Counted from the first letter of the stretch, positions 24,787-33,018 are shown. The stretch is 64,000 nt of DNA from a bacterium (GCA_028719205.1 JAQUKH010000010.1:9440-73439), one strand, 5' to 3'. Numbers and translations are program-made. The notes: generated by a model not told the origin, from the letters alone.

Positions 24787-25908
24787 TCACTCGTTATTTG
24801 TTTTAATCCTTAAAAGAAAATCTTTTTTCCAGTTTTCAAAATTATCTTTCAGTATCGCTTCTCTCGCGTCCCTCATGAATTCCAGATAAAAATAAACATT
24901 ATGCAGGCTTACCAGAGATAACCCCGTGATTTCGCTCATCTTGAACATATGCCGGAGATACGCGCGGGAATGCGTGAGGCAGGTATAACATTTACATTCT
25001 TCATCGATAGGTTTGAAATCATTCTGATATTGGGAATTTTTTAAAATTACTTTACCGTTCCGTGTGAACGCGGTGCCGTTCCGGGCATTTCTTGTCGGCA
25101 TTACGCAGTCAAACATATCGATTCCCAGTGATATTCCTTCAACAAGGTCTTCAGGCGTGCCGACACCCATCAGATACCGTGGTTTATTTTCAGGTAATAA
25201 CGGAGCGGTATGTTCTATTATTTCATACATCGCGTCTTTAGGTTCTCCCACGCTTAACCCGCCGAGGGCATATCCTTCAAAATCAATTTCAAGAAGCTGC
25301 TGAGCGGATTCTTTTCTAAGTTCAGGGAATACACCTCCCTGAATAATACCGAATAAAGATTGTTTTCCGGCAGAGTTAGCCAGAAAATATTCCTTACATC
25401 TTTTTGCCCAGGCCGTTGTGATCTCAAGCGAATTTTGCACATGGTCAGGCGTAGAAGGATAAGGCGGGCAGTCATCGAAATTCATTATAATGTCAGCGCC
25501 TAATACGATCTGGATCTCCATAGCTTTTTCAGGGGAAATAAAATGACTGCTTCCGTCAAAATGAGAATTGAAATGGACTCCGTCTTTCGTGATTTTCTTA
25601 AGGACATTCAGGCTGAAAACCTGGTATCCTCCACTGTCTGTCAAAATAGGCTTTTCCCAGTTCATGAATTTATGAGTGCCTCCGGCTGTTTTGATTATTT
25701 CAAGCCCGGGCCTCAGGTAAAGATGGTAGGCGTTATTTAGAATGATCTGCGAACCTATCTCAACAAGATCCCTGTTCGTTAAGGTTTTTACCGTGGCGTG
25801 GGTTCCCACAGGCATAAAAACAGGTGTTTGTATCTCGCCGTGAGCGGTTTTCATCAACCCCGCGCGCGCCATAGTTTTTTTATCTTTTTTTATAAGTTTA
25901 AATTCCAT
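24787..25908 (-). CDS. tgt: Queuine tRNA-ribosyltransferase
   Basis: Exchanges guanine-34 of GUN-anticodon tRNAs for preQ1. The 373-residue product has the family motifs TPVFMPVGTHATVKTL, ILNNAYHLYLRPG, the catalytic DSGGYQVFSL and MFDCVMPTRNARNGTAFT, and the zinc ligands CKCYTC...H near the C-terminus. The ATG at 25908 gives the usual MEFKLIKKD start; an in-frame ATG 15 bases upstream is less likely. It is convergent with apbE, with its stop abutting the apbE stop. Confidence 0.95.
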   Translation of the reverse strand: MEFKLIKKDKKTMARAGLMKTAHGEIQTPVFMPVGTHATVKTLTNRDLVEIGSQIILNNAYHLYLRPGLEIIKTAGGTHKFMNWEKPILTDSGGYQVFSLNVLKKITKDGVHFNSHFDGSSHFISPEKAMEIQIVLGADIIMNFDDCPPYPSTPDHVQNSLEITTAWAKRCKEYFLANSAGKQSLFGIIQGGVFPELRKESAQQLLEIDFEGYALGGLSVGEPKDAMYEIIEHTAPLLPENKPRYLMGVGTPEDLVEGISLGIDMFDCVMPTRNARNGTAFTRNGKVILKNSQYQNDFKPIDEECKCYTCLTHSRAYLRHMFKMSEITGLSLVSLHNVYFYLEFMRDAREAILKDNFENWKKDFLLRIKTNNE

Positions 25909-25940
25909 AAAATATAATCCCAAATTTTTACAATTTTATT

Positions 25941-26009
25941 GTAGGGGCTCCGATTTTATCGGAGCCCGCTTTCTTAATGTTTTTTGGGTTCGATAAATCG
26001 AACCCCTAC
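25941..26009. repeat. Composite GTAGGGG palindromic repeat
   Basis: Two hairpins in series, GGGCTCCGATTTTATCGGAGCCC and GGGTTCGATAAATCGAACCC, framed by GTAGGGG (25941-25947) and its complement CCCCTAC (26003-26009). It sits between the divergent tgt and RNase H genes. The element resembles REP-type repeats. Confidence 0.8.
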
Positions 26010-26027
26010 GGAAAGCTAATTTTGTTT

Positions 26028-26056
26028 TTGACAAATGAGTGAATGTAGATTATACT
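26028..26056 (+). promoter_or_regulatory. Sigma-70 type promoter for RNase HI and RNase P RNA
   Basis: TTGACA at 26028-26033, a 17-base spacer and TATACT at 26051-26056. A TATATATATATTA stretch and an AAAGGA Shine-Dalgarno precede the ATG at 26084. It probably drives both rnhA and rnpB. Confidence 0.75.
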
Positions 26057-26083
26057 ATATATATATATTAAAGGAAATATAAA

Positions 26084-26581
26084 ATGGAAACAGAAAAATT
26101 AGAAGCAGTGATAAATATCGATGGAGCCTGTTCTGGAAATCCCGGCCCTGCAGGATTGGGTGTTTTGATTTGTCATCCAAGCGGCGAAGTCTATGAAGAG
26201 ATCAGTGAATATATAGGTGAGGCAACGAATAATATTGCCGAATACCGGGCTTTTATCAAGGCTTTGGAACGCGCGCGGGTTTTAGGCTTAAAAAGGGTCG
26301 CGGTTTATTCTGATTCAGAACTTCTGGTAAAACAGGTTTTAGGCGAATATAAGATAAATAATAAAGAGATCTTAAGATTAGTGACAGAGGCGAGCGAGAT
26401 CTGTAAATCATTTCAGAAATTATATTTAAAATATATTCCGCGGGAACAAAACAGCAGGGCGGATAAATTGGCGCGTTTGGCTGTAAAGAATCGTTCTATT
26501 AAAATTTCGCCAAAGACAAAAAAAGTTAACATTAAATCGCAAGCTGGACAGGCAATCGCTCCAAATATCTTTAACGGATAA
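26084..26581 (+). CDS. rnhA: RNase HI-family protein
   Basis: Ribonuclease H fold, predicted to cut RNA in RNA-DNA hybrids. The 165 residues include the catalytic pattern IDGACSGNPGPAGLG (Asp), NNIAEYRAFIKALE (Glu), YSDSELLVKQV (Asp) and ENSRAD-like EQNSRADKLA (Asp), i.e. the prokaryotic type I set typical of the single-domain family. The last 14 codons coincide with the predicted 5' end of RNase P RNA, so the C-terminal tail is encoded by DNA that also serves as RNA structure. Confidence 0.85.
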   Translation: METEKLEAVINIDGACSGNPGPAGLGVLICHPSGEVYEEISEYIGEATNNIAEYRAFIKALERARVLGLKRVAVYSDSELLVKQVLGEYKINNKEILRLVTEASEICKSFQKLYLKYIPREQNSRADKLARLAVKNRSIKISPKTKKVNIKSQAGQAIAPNIFNG

Positions 26582-27018
26582 TTTGGAGAGGAAAGTCCGA
26601 ACACCCTGGGAGCTTAGGCTCCTTGAGGACAGGATGGCTGCTAACGACGGCTCCCCGTGAGGGGCAGGAAAGTGCCACAGAAAATATACCGCCCTGATGC
26701 AAATCGGGGAAAGGGTGAAATGGCGTCCCGATGTAAATCGGGATTTATTTTAAGGTAGAAATATCTTAATGTAAAAGGTAAGAGCTCACCGCTCCGGTGG
26801 TAACACAGGAGGCAGGGCAAACCCCATCCGGTGCAAGATCAAATAGGTTTCGATCCCCGATGCTACGTCGGGGTGGGAATGGTCCGTTCCCATTTTCCTT
26901 CGGGAATATTGAAACGGGTAAGATTGCTTGAGACTGATGGAAACATCAGTCCCAGAGGAATGGTTGCCATCCCGGCGCAAGCCGGGAAACAGAATTCGGC
27001 TTACGTACAGCTTGTTAT
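26538..27018 (+). ncRNA. rnpB: RNase P RNA (class A)
   Basis: Catalytic RNA that trims tRNA 5' ends. Conserved blocks in order: the 5' segment GCAAGCTGGACAGGCAATCG, GAGGAAAGTCCGAACACC, the AAAGGGTGAAA region, GGTAAGAGCTCACCGC, the GCAAACCCC block, and the closing ACAGAATTCGGCTTAC. The outer helix P1 forms between GCAAGCTG (about 26539-26546) and CAGCTTGT (27008-27015). It is longer than the E. coli RNA because of enlarged peripheral stems, including CCCCGATGCTACGTCGGGG. Its 5' end lies within rnhA, and a terminator follows. Confidence 0.93.
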
Positions 27019-27230
27019 TTTTGGAAGGGCGGTCCGCCTGAGGCGGATCGCCCTTTTTTTACAAAAAATGCTTGCATGTTTAAAAAATCAAAACCTTCAT
27101 TAGGGTCTATATCCCCCGTATAGCGCGGTGCTCCATGGAAAGCTAACGCGTAGCTTCCCACGATCACATATTCAACTTTGTTTGAGTTGAACAACTCTAA
27201 CAATTCTTTGAAGTCTTTTTGTACTTCCAC
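27015..27230 (-). pseudogene. Truncated nucleotidyltransferase (MNT/AbiEii-like) fragment
   Basis: The first 41 residues look intact for a minimal-nucleotidyltransferase family: EVQKDFKELLELFN, EYVIVGSYALAFHGAPRY and the catalytic TGDID. After this the reading frame runs into unrelated sequence and then across the rnpB terminator, stopping at residue 71. A full family member would continue for over 100 residues. It is therefore a 3'-deleted remnant whose end was replaced by the rnpB region. Confidence 0.7.
27025..27060 (+). terminator. Terminator of rnpB
   Basis: GGGCGGTCCGCC (27027-27038), loop TGA, GGCGGATCGCCC (27042-27053), then seven T residues. A very strong rho-independent hairpin. 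Confidence 0.92.
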
Positions 27231-27360
27231 TAAACTGCCTCCTTAGGATTTCAACAGTTTCAACACGTTCCTGCGGAGATTTTGTTGCCCAGTGTTCCAT
27301 GTCCGCGTTTTTGATAAAGTCATCGTTAATGCTGCCTTTTTTTATTATTTTTTTTATCAT
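27172..27360 (-). CDS. Small partner protein of the truncated nucleotidyltransferase
   Basis: A 62-residue protein with W-x5-P-x-E-R-V-E-T-V-E-I-L-R-R-Q near its middle and STKRLQRIVRVV near its end, a pattern known from small genes found just before such nucleotidyltransferases. Its last codons overlap the nucleotidyltransferase start by 59 bases in another frame. The pair is possibly toxin-antitoxin-like, but this is inference, and the partner is broken here. AGGA lies seven bases before the ATG. Confidence 0.55.
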   Translation of the reverse strand: MIKKIIKKGSINDDFIKNADMEHWATKSPQERVETVEILRRQFSGSTKRLQRIVRVVQLKQS

Positions 27361-27510
27361 AACACATTCCTGATTTTATCCGTATAAATCATTTGTGATC
27401 CAAGGTTAAAACTATGAAGTTAATTTTAATATATTTAATTCAAATTGTCGATAAAAATAACATTAAAAATAGCATTGATAAAAATAATATGAAAATATTT
27501 TATTTTTTGC
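27361..27510. other. AT-rich intergenic region upstream of mraZ
   Basis: No gene or hairpin is apparent in this very AT-rich stretch. It separates the minus-strand nucleotidyltransferase remnant from the promoter of the division cluster. Confidence 0.4.
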
Positions 27511-27538
27511 TTGACATCTAAATTATAAGGTGTAAAAT
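27511..27538 (+). promoter_or_regulatory. mraZ (dcw cluster) promoter
   Basis: TTGACA at 27511-27516, a 16-base spacer and TAAAAT at 27533-27538. Transcription should begin near 27545, giving a leader of about 75 bases. The -10 box overlaps the first of a series of direct repeats. Confidence 0.75.
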
Positions 27539-27576
27539 TTTGTACATAAGTGTAAAAGAGTGTAAAAGTGTGAAAT
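27531..27576 (+). promoter_or_regulatory. Probable MraZ operator: direct repeats with a 10-bp period
   Basis: TGTAAAATTT, TGTACATAAG, TGTAAAAGAG and TGTAAAAGTG start at 27531, 27541, 27551 and 27561, each exactly 10 bases apart. They are followed by the TGAAATCC-like 27571. MraZ of other bacteria binds several short direct repeats with a 10-bp period upstream of its own gene; the Mycoplasma box is AAAGTG-like, resembling these. Autorepression is therefore likely. Confidence 0.65.
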
Positions 27577-27618
27577 CCAATTTCGCATGAATGGTAATCC
27601 AAAAAGGGACAGCTTAAC

Positions 27619-28050
27619 ATGTATACAGGAGAATATCATTATACTTTAGATGAAAAGGGAAGGTTGAGTATCCCCGCTAAAATGCGGCAGAATAAAAAAG
27701 CCGTCTTCATGGTTACGCGCGGCCTTGAAAAATGCCTGTTTGTATTCAATCAAAAAGAATGGAAAATCTGGGAAAAGAAAATTTTTTCGCTTCCTACCAC
27801 TAAAAAAGAAGCACGTTCATTTTCGCGTTTTCTTTTATCAGGAGCCACGGAATGCGAAACAAATGAACTGGGCCGTATAAATATTCCTTTAACTTTACGC
27901 CAATACGCGGGCATTAATAAGGATGCTGTTATTATAGGAGTCGGTAACCGTATAGAGATCTGGAGTAAGGATAACTGGGCAAGTTTCTTATTGGTGGAAG
28001 AAAAGAATTTCGCGGAGGCGGCTGAAAATCTGGTTGATCTGGGTATTTAA
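27619..28050 (+). CDS. mraZ: Transcriptional regulator MraZ
   Basis: First gene of the division and cell-wall cluster. It is a 143-residue DNA-binding protein made of two AbrB-like halves: GEYHYTLDEKGRLSIPAKMR at the N-terminus and ATECETNELGRINIPLTLR in the second half. In the family it forms rings that bind tandem repeats at its own promoter and represses the cluster. The leader has an AAAGGGA box ten bases before the ATG. Confidence 0.95.
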   Translation: MYTGEYHYTLDEKGRLSIPAKMRQNKKAVFMVTRGLEKCLFVFNQKEWKIWEKKIFSLPTTKKEARSFSRFLLSGATECETNELGRINIPLTLRQYAGINKDAVIIGVGNRIEIWSKDNWASFLLVEEKNFAEAAENLVDLGI

Positions 28051-28076
28051 GGCTCTGTGTTGAACAAGGAGTTTTT

Positions 28077-28256
28077 GTGATCATTAAAAATACTAGAAAA
28101 GAGGATAATGTTCAAAAACCGTTCATTATATCCTGCGGCCGGCATCCTGTTAATGATTATAATTTACAAATATCAGGGATGAATTTCCCGAGGGATTTGC
28201 ATAATATTATAATAAAAGTTTCCGGACGTTTAAAAGGAAAAACATGCTGTGATTAG
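28077..28256 (+). CDS. Small unrecognised gene between mraZ and rsmH
   Basis: A 59-residue reading frame starting with GTG, preceded at five bases by a perfect AAGGAG box. The product is basic and begins MIIKNTRKEDN; it has a centre FIISCGRHPVNDYNLQISG and an end GRLKGKTCCD. No transmembrane helix or known motif is apparent. Its last eight bases overlap the rsmH GTG start, implying translational coupling. The strong ribosome site, spacing and position argue that it is real, and it is short enough to be missed by automatic annotation. Confidence 0.55.
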   Translation: MIIKNTRKEDNVQKPFIISCGRHPVNDYNLQISGMNFPRDLHNIIIKVSGRLKGKTCCD

Positions 28257-29136
28257 TTATGCTCACGCTCCAGTGATGTTGGAAGAGGTATTAAAGCACC
28301 TGGGTTGTTTTGACGAAAATGTTTATGTGGATGGGACATTGGGAGGAGGCGGGCATGCAAAGGCAATTTTGGAAAAAATTCTCCCTCGTGGGAGACTGGT
28401 TGGGATCGATTGCGATAAAGATGGTATTTTGGCATCTGAAGGAAGTCTTAAAAATTTTCGAGAGAACTTGATAATTGTTAAAAATAATTTTCGGAATATC
28501 AGAAAAATATGGGAAGAGCTTCAGCTTCCTTTGGTTAACGGTATATTATTAGACTTGGGTGTCTCCTCATATCAGTTAAAAGAGGGGGAGAGGGGATTTT
28601 CTTTTAATCAGGATTATCCGCTGGATATGCGGCTGGACCGGGATCAGGGTATAACGGCGGAATATCTCGTTAATCATTTATCTTATGATGAGCTTGCGAA
28701 AATAATTTTTGAATACGGTGAGGAGCGTTTTTCAAGAAGAATAGCAAAGGCAATAATTTTTGAACGTTCAAAACGTCCGATAAAAACCACCGGAGAGCTT
28801 GCCGAAATTGTAAAAACGGCGGTAGCGGGGAGGGGCAGGATACATCCCGCGACGCGGACGTTCCAGGCTTTAAGGATCGCGGTGAACGATGAGTTGAAAG
28901 CGCTGGAAGAAGGGCTTTCTGGTGCGCTGGAAATCCTTGCGGTAAAGGGAAGGATTGTAGTTTTAAGTTATCATTCTTTAGAGGACAGGATAGTAAAAAA
29001 TGTGTTCAGGAATAAGGCAAAAGAGGGCGGGTTCGTTCTTATAACAAAAAAACCTATGGTCCCTTCTTTTAAGGAGACCAGGGAGAATCCAAGCAGCCGA
29101 AGCGCGAAAATGAGGGTGATTGAGAGAATAGCTTAA
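28249..29136 (+). CDS. rsmH: 16S rRNA (cytosine-1402-N4) methyltransferase
   Basis: SAM-dependent methyltransferase for C1402 of 16S rRNA, formerly MraW. The 295 residues have HAPVMLEEVL at the start, VDGTLGGGGHAKAIL (SAM loop), LLDLGVSSYQL, RGFSFNQDYPLDMR, TRTFQALRIAVNDEL and the C-terminal SYHSLEDRIVKNVF. The GTG start at 28249 overlaps the preceding small gene and fits the family N-terminus. Confidence 0.96.
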   Translation: MISYAHAPVMLEEVLKHLGCFDENVYVDGTLGGGGHAKAILEKILPRGRLVGIDCDKDGILASEGSLKNFRENLIIVKNNFRNIRKIWEELQLPLVNGILLDLGVSSYQLKEGERGFSFNQDYPLDMRLDRDQGITAEYLVNHLSYDELAKIIFEYGEERFSRRIAKAIIFERSKRPIKTTGELAEIVKTAVAGRGRIHPATRTFQALRIAVNDELKALEEGLSGALEILAVKGRIVVLSYHSLEDRIVKNVFRNKAKEGGFVLITKKPMVPSFKETRENPSSRSAKMRVIERIA

Positions 29137-29148
29137 GAAAAAAATGTC

Positions 29149-29230
29149 ACAAGTTTATAAGTCACAACGTCACAAGTAAAGAAAAACATATTTGCTGGTG
29201 ACTTGGTGACTTTGCAACTGGTGGCTTTTA
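29149..29230. repeat. TCACAAGT inverted-repeat element, copy A
   Basis: The left part carries repeated TCACAA(G/C) units (GTCACAAGTTTATAAGTCAC); the right part carries the complementary GGTGACTTGGTGACTTTG. The AT-rich centre makes an imperfect hairpin of about 80 bases ending just before the ftsL Shine-Dalgarno. Related copies are at 34172 and 37869. Confidence 0.75.
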
Positions 29231-29241
29231 TTAGGAGTAAT

Positions 29242-29571
29242 ATGTTCCAGGAAGGTTTTTTTTCAGGCTCTCCGGTTTTTGAGATAGCCGACAAAATAAA
29301 AAATCGCGAAGAAATAAAGACGATGATACTTACGTCTATTTTTGTTTTAGGGATCATTTCAATTTTTCTTTTTTATATATATCAAAGGATGGAAGTGAGA
29401 GAAAAGGTTTATTCGATAAACCAGATGCAGGAAGAGCAAAAGAAATTGATAGAAGAGAACAGGTCTCTGCAGTTGGAGGTTGCGAGCCTGCGTTCGCTGG
29501 AACGTATTGAACGTATTGCGCGGGATCAGTTAGGATTAGATGTTCCCAAGGATGTACGAAACCTGAAATAG
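29242..29571 (+). CDS. ftsL: Cell-division protein FtsL-like
   Basis: Bitopic septal protein of 109 residues that with FtsQ and FtsB activates FtsWI. It has a cytoplasmic N-terminal tail, a transmembrane helix (about 32-52, ILTSIFVLGIISIFLFYIY) and a leucine-zipper-like coiled coil. The terminal ERIERIARDQLGL motif is typical of the FtsL/DivIC family. The ATG at 29242 is chosen for the AGGAG five bases upstream; upstream in-frame codons lie within the repeat element. Confidence 0.85.
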   Translation: MFQEGFFSGSPVFEIADKIKNREEIKTMILTSIFVLGIISIFLFYIYQRMEVREKVYSINQMQEEQKKLIEENRSLQLEVASLRSLERIERIARDQLGLDVPKDVRNLK

Positions 29572-29592
29572 GGGGTCTCAGGAGGGAGATTT

Positions 29593-31590
29593 GTGCTAAG
29601 CAAAAAAATTAAATTTCGTATGGCCACTTTTTTCTGTTTAATGGGAGTGGCTATTTTTTTTATTATCCTGCGTTTATTTCAAGTCCAGGTAATCCAGTAC
29701 AGCAATTTGTCGCAAAAAGCTTCACGCCAGCACCAGAGAGTTGTTAATCTTCAGCCTAAAAGGGGTGCCATATATGACCGTAGAATGAGGGAACTGGCAG
29801 TAAGTGTTTCCATGTATTCTATTTATGCCGAACCGAGAAACATAAAAAATCCAATGGAGGCCGCGGAAATCCTGTCGGAAATACTGGAAATTGACAGTAA
29901 AAAGGTCATGGAGACCTTAACAAGCGATAAGGGCTTTGTATGGCTGGCACGCCGGGTTGAACTCGAAAAATCTAAAAAAATAAAAGGGCTTGATATTAAA
30001 GGTATCGGTATTATAGAAGAGAATAAAAGATTTTATCCCAAAAAGGAACTATGCGCCCAGACAATTGGTTTTGTAGGGTTGGATAGCGACGGATTGGAAA
30101 ATAAAGGCCTGGAAGGCATAGAATTTTATTATGATAAATATATAAAAGGAAATCCCGGATGGATCATTACAGAGAAGGATGCCAGGGGCCGCAATATTAC
30201 AGGCAATGCCGGATCTATTATCCCTTCAAGTGAAGGGAACAGCATTGTTTTGACTATTGATGAAGTAATACAGCATATTACTGAAAGAGAACTGGAAAAA
30301 GGTATAGAAAAATATAATCCTAATTGGGGTATGGCGATCGTTATGGATCCAAAGACTTTTGAGATTCTGGCTTTGGCAAACTGGCCGTCTTATAATCCCA
30401 ATAATTTTTCTGAATATCCTTCTTCTTTCAGGCGTAACCGGGCTGTTACGGATCTGTTTGAACCCGGATCAACTTTCAAGGTCGCGGTTGCTTCGGGATT
30501 AATAGAAGATGGTATTGTCGCGCCAATGGATGAAATAGATTGCGAGCACGGGGTTTATTTTGTTTTCAACCACGCGGTTCATGACTCTCATGTTTATGAT
30601 ACGCTAACCTTTAAAAGGGCCATAGCGGTATCGAGTAATATAGCTATTATTAAATCAGTGCAAAATTGGAGCCCCAAAAAATTATATCAATATTTATGTT
30701 CTTTTGGATATGGTGAAAAGACCGGAATAGACCTGCCCGGAGAGGTCCCCGGCGGCATACCTTCGCCTGACAGATGGTCTAAGCTTTCTGTAGGGGCAAT
30801 TCCTATAGGACAGGAAGTGTCGGTCACAGGCCTTCAATTGATCCAGCCAGTAGCTACGATCGCGAATAAAGGGATCCTTATGAAACCCTACATTGTTAAG
30901 TCTATTATTGATAAGAATGGCGTTGTGAAGGAGTTCAAGCCCAAGCCGATAAGGCGTGTAATTTCAGAAGAAACCGCGGAGAAAATGACGGATATTTTAG
31001 AGGGAGTTGTCCAAAATGGGACCGGAAAAAGGACTTATATGACCAGTTACAGAGTTGCCGGAAAAACAGGGACCGCCAAGAAATTTGATTTTGAGCTGAA
31101 AAAATACAGCAGCGATAAACTACTTATTTCTTTTGTGGGATTCGCGCCGGTAAAAGATCCTAAGCTTTGTGTTTTGGTGGTATCAGATGAACCTAAATCG
31201 GACAGTACGGCGATTTGGGGAGAAACGATATGCGTTCCTATCGCGAGGGAAATATTCAGAGAGTCTCTCAGATATTTAAATATTCCGCAGGAGACAAAAG
31301 ATATAGTCCTGAAAGATCAGGAACTTGATCCTGATTTTATGGATGAAAAGCTTGCCAATGTCAGCAAGATCCTGGAGGAAAATAAGGAAAAAATGAATTC
31401 CGCTTCTCAGGATACGGTAATGCCGAAATTATTGGGGCTGACTATGAAAGAGGCAATGAATGTTATGTCTGCCTACCAGATCAAAATAAAATTTCAGGGA
31501 AGCGGGATAGTAGTTAAGCAGGAACCACAGCCCGGAAGTTTGATAAAGAAATTTCAGGAAGGGACTCTGTATTTCGGGGATAAAACGTAA
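29593..31590 (+). CDS. ftsI: Septal peptidoglycan D,D-transpeptidase (PBP3) with PASTA domain
   Basis: Class B penicillin-binding protein that cross-links septal peptidoglycan. The 665 residues contain one N-terminal transmembrane helix, a pedestal domain with PKRGAIYDRRMRELAVSV, the transpeptidase with active-site SxxK in EPGSTFKVAVASG, SSN, and the KTG motif in AGKTGTAKKF. A C-terminal PASTA domain begins at DTVMPKLLGL. PASTA domains on FtsI occur in Firmicutes and some other phyla. GTG start with a GGAGGGA box. murE, which normally follows, is absent. Confidence 0.94.
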   Translation: MLSKKIKFRMATFFCLMGVAIFFIILRLFQVQVIQYSNLSQKASRQHQRVVNLQPKRGAIYDRRMRELAVSVSMYSIYAEPRNIKNPMEAAEILSEILEIDSKKVMETLTSDKGFVWLARRVELEKSKKIKGLDIKGIGIIEENKRFYPKKELCAQTIGFVGLDSDGLENKGLEGIEFYYDKYIKGNPGWIITEKDARGRNITGNAGSIIPSSEGNSIVLTIDEVIQHITERELEKGIEKYNPNWGMAIVMDPKTFEILALANWPSYNPNNFSEYPSSFRRNRAVTDLFEPGSTFKVAVASGLIEDGIVAPMDEIDCEHGVYFVFNHAVHDSHVYDTLTFKRAIAVSSNIAIIKSVQNWSPKKLYQYLCSFGYGEKTGIDLPGEVPGGIPSPDRWSKLSVGAIPIGQEVSVTGLQLIQPVATIANKGILMKPYIVKSIIDKNGVVKEFKPKPIRRVISEETAEKMTDILEGVVQNGTGKRTYMTSYRVAGKTGTAKKFDFELKKYSSDKLLISFVGFAPVKDPKLCVLVVSDEPKSDSTAIWGETICVPIAREIFRESLRYLNIPQETKDIVLKDQELDPDFMDEKLANVSKILEENKEKMNSASQDTVMPKLLGLTMKEAMNVMSAYQIKIKFQGSGIVVKQEPQPGSLIKKFQEGTLYFGDKT

Positions 31591-31607
31591 AAAAGGATCA
31601 ATTGACA

Positions 31608-32993
31608 ATGATTTTATTAACAACAGGTGAAATCCAAAAGGCGGTTAACGGAAAAGTTTCCAGCGGCTTTGATCCAAAAGAAAAAAATTCGGGGATCTCG
31701 ACTGACTCGCGGACAATAAAAAAAGGTGAAGCCTTTTTTGCCATTAAGGGAGAAAAATTTGACGGGGCGGAATTTGTGGATGATGCTCTAAAAAATGGTG
31801 CGTCCGTGGTTGTTATTTCCGGGAATAAAAAAAAAGGCAAAAATATTATTAATGTCAGTAATGCCAATAAAGCCTTGATGGCCCTGGCGTTATATTACCG
31901 TAAAAAAATTAATCCAAAAGTTTGCGGTATTACCGGAAGCAATGGCAAAACCACGACAAAAGATGTACTGGCAATGTTATTAAAAGATATTTATAACGTT
32001 ACAGAAAATAAAGGCAGTTTTAATAATGAGATCGGATTACCGCTTACGATTTTGAATATGGCAAATAAAACTGAGATCCTGGTACTGGAAATGGGTATGT
32101 CCGGAAAAGGTGAACTCGATCTATTGAAAAAGATCGCCCTGCCTGATGTCGGGATTATTACGAATGTAGGACCCGCGCACCTTGAGTATTTTTCTTCGCT
32201 TAAGGAGATCGCGTCCGCTAAGGCGGAATTGATAGAAAATTTAGCTGAAGATAAAACCGCGGTTTTAAACGCCGATGATAAATTTTATGATTTTTTTAAG
32301 TCAAGAACCAAAGCAAAGATCATTTCTTTCGGAATAACGAATAAAAGCGATTTTATGGCTGAAAATATCAATTTGATCCCTTTTAAAGGAAGCAAATTTG
32401 TTTTAAACGCTTCGGGGAAAAAAATAAAAATAAAAACTTCTTTACCCGGGATTCATAATGTGTATAATATTCTGGCTGCGACAGCGGCGGCGAGTATATT
32501 TGAAAATAATTTAAACCTTTTAGCTGAAAAACTTGAAAAGGCACAACCTCCTAAAATGCGCCTGGAAGGAGTAAAGTTAAAAGGTATTGAGATCGTGAAT
32601 GACGCGTATAACGCGAACCCTAATTCGGTTATGGCGGGATTAAAAGAATTGGGGAATTATGGAACCGGGGGCCGCAGGATATTTGTGTTTGGCGGTATGC
32701 TGGAGCTTGGAAATGATTCCGGGGTTTATCATAAGAAAATAGGCGAGGAGATTGTCAGGCAGAAAATTGATTATCTTGTTGTAAAAGAATCGGATGGAAC
32801 TATAATAACTTCTAATGCCGCGTTAAAACGCGGTATGGATATAAATAAAATATTTTCCGCGAGAACAAACGAAGAGATAGCCGATATTTTATTATCATTT
32901 ATTAAAAAACAGGATATTGTTCTTTTTAAAGGGTCTCGCGCGGTGAAGTTGGAAGAGGCAGTGGAATTATTAAAGTCAAAAATTAAGAAATAA
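31608..32993 (+). CDS. murF: UDP-MurNAc-tripeptide-D-Ala-D-Ala ligase
   Basis: Adds the D-Ala-D-Ala dipeptide to the UDP-MurNAc tripeptide. The 461 residues have the Mur N-domain (STDSRTIKKGEAFFAIKGEKFDG), the ATP loop GITGSNGKTTTKDVLAM, EMGMSGKGELDLL and the central NDAYNANPNSVMAGLKEL, all diagnostic of MurF over MurE. ATG 31608 is preferred; a TTG at 31602 is closer to the AAAGGA. It follows ftsI directly. Confidence 0.95.
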   Translation: MILLTTGEIQKAVNGKVSSGFDPKEKNSGISTDSRTIKKGEAFFAIKGEKFDGAEFVDDALKNGASVVVISGNKKKGKNIINVSNANKALMALALYYRKKINPKVCGITGSNGKTTTKDVLAMLLKDIYNVTENKGSFNNEIGLPLTILNMANKTEILVLEMGMSGKGELDLLKKIALPDVGIITNVGPAHLEYFSSLKEIASAKAELIENLAEDKTAVLNADDKFYDFFKSRTKAKIISFGITNKSDFMAENINLIPFKGSKFVLNASGKKIKIKTSLPGIHNVYNILAATAAASIFENNLNLLAEKLEKAQPPKMRLEGVKLKGIEIVNDAYNANPNSVMAGLKELGNYGTGGRRIFVFGGMLELGNDSGVYHKKIGEEIVRQKIDYLVVKESDGTIITSNAALKRGMDINKIFSARTNEEIADILLSFIKKQDIVLFKGSRAVKLEEAVELLKSKIKK

Positions 32994-33018
32994 CGCCCCT
33001 TGGGGGAGTTTTAAAATT

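Noticed and set aside
25981-26010. GGTTCGATAAATCGAACC read as a tRNA T-arm
   Set aside because: There is no surrounding cloverleaf; it is the inner stem of a dispersed palindrome.
26831-27103. 90-codon plus-strand frame across rnpB
   Set aside because: It lies within RNase P RNA and its terminator.
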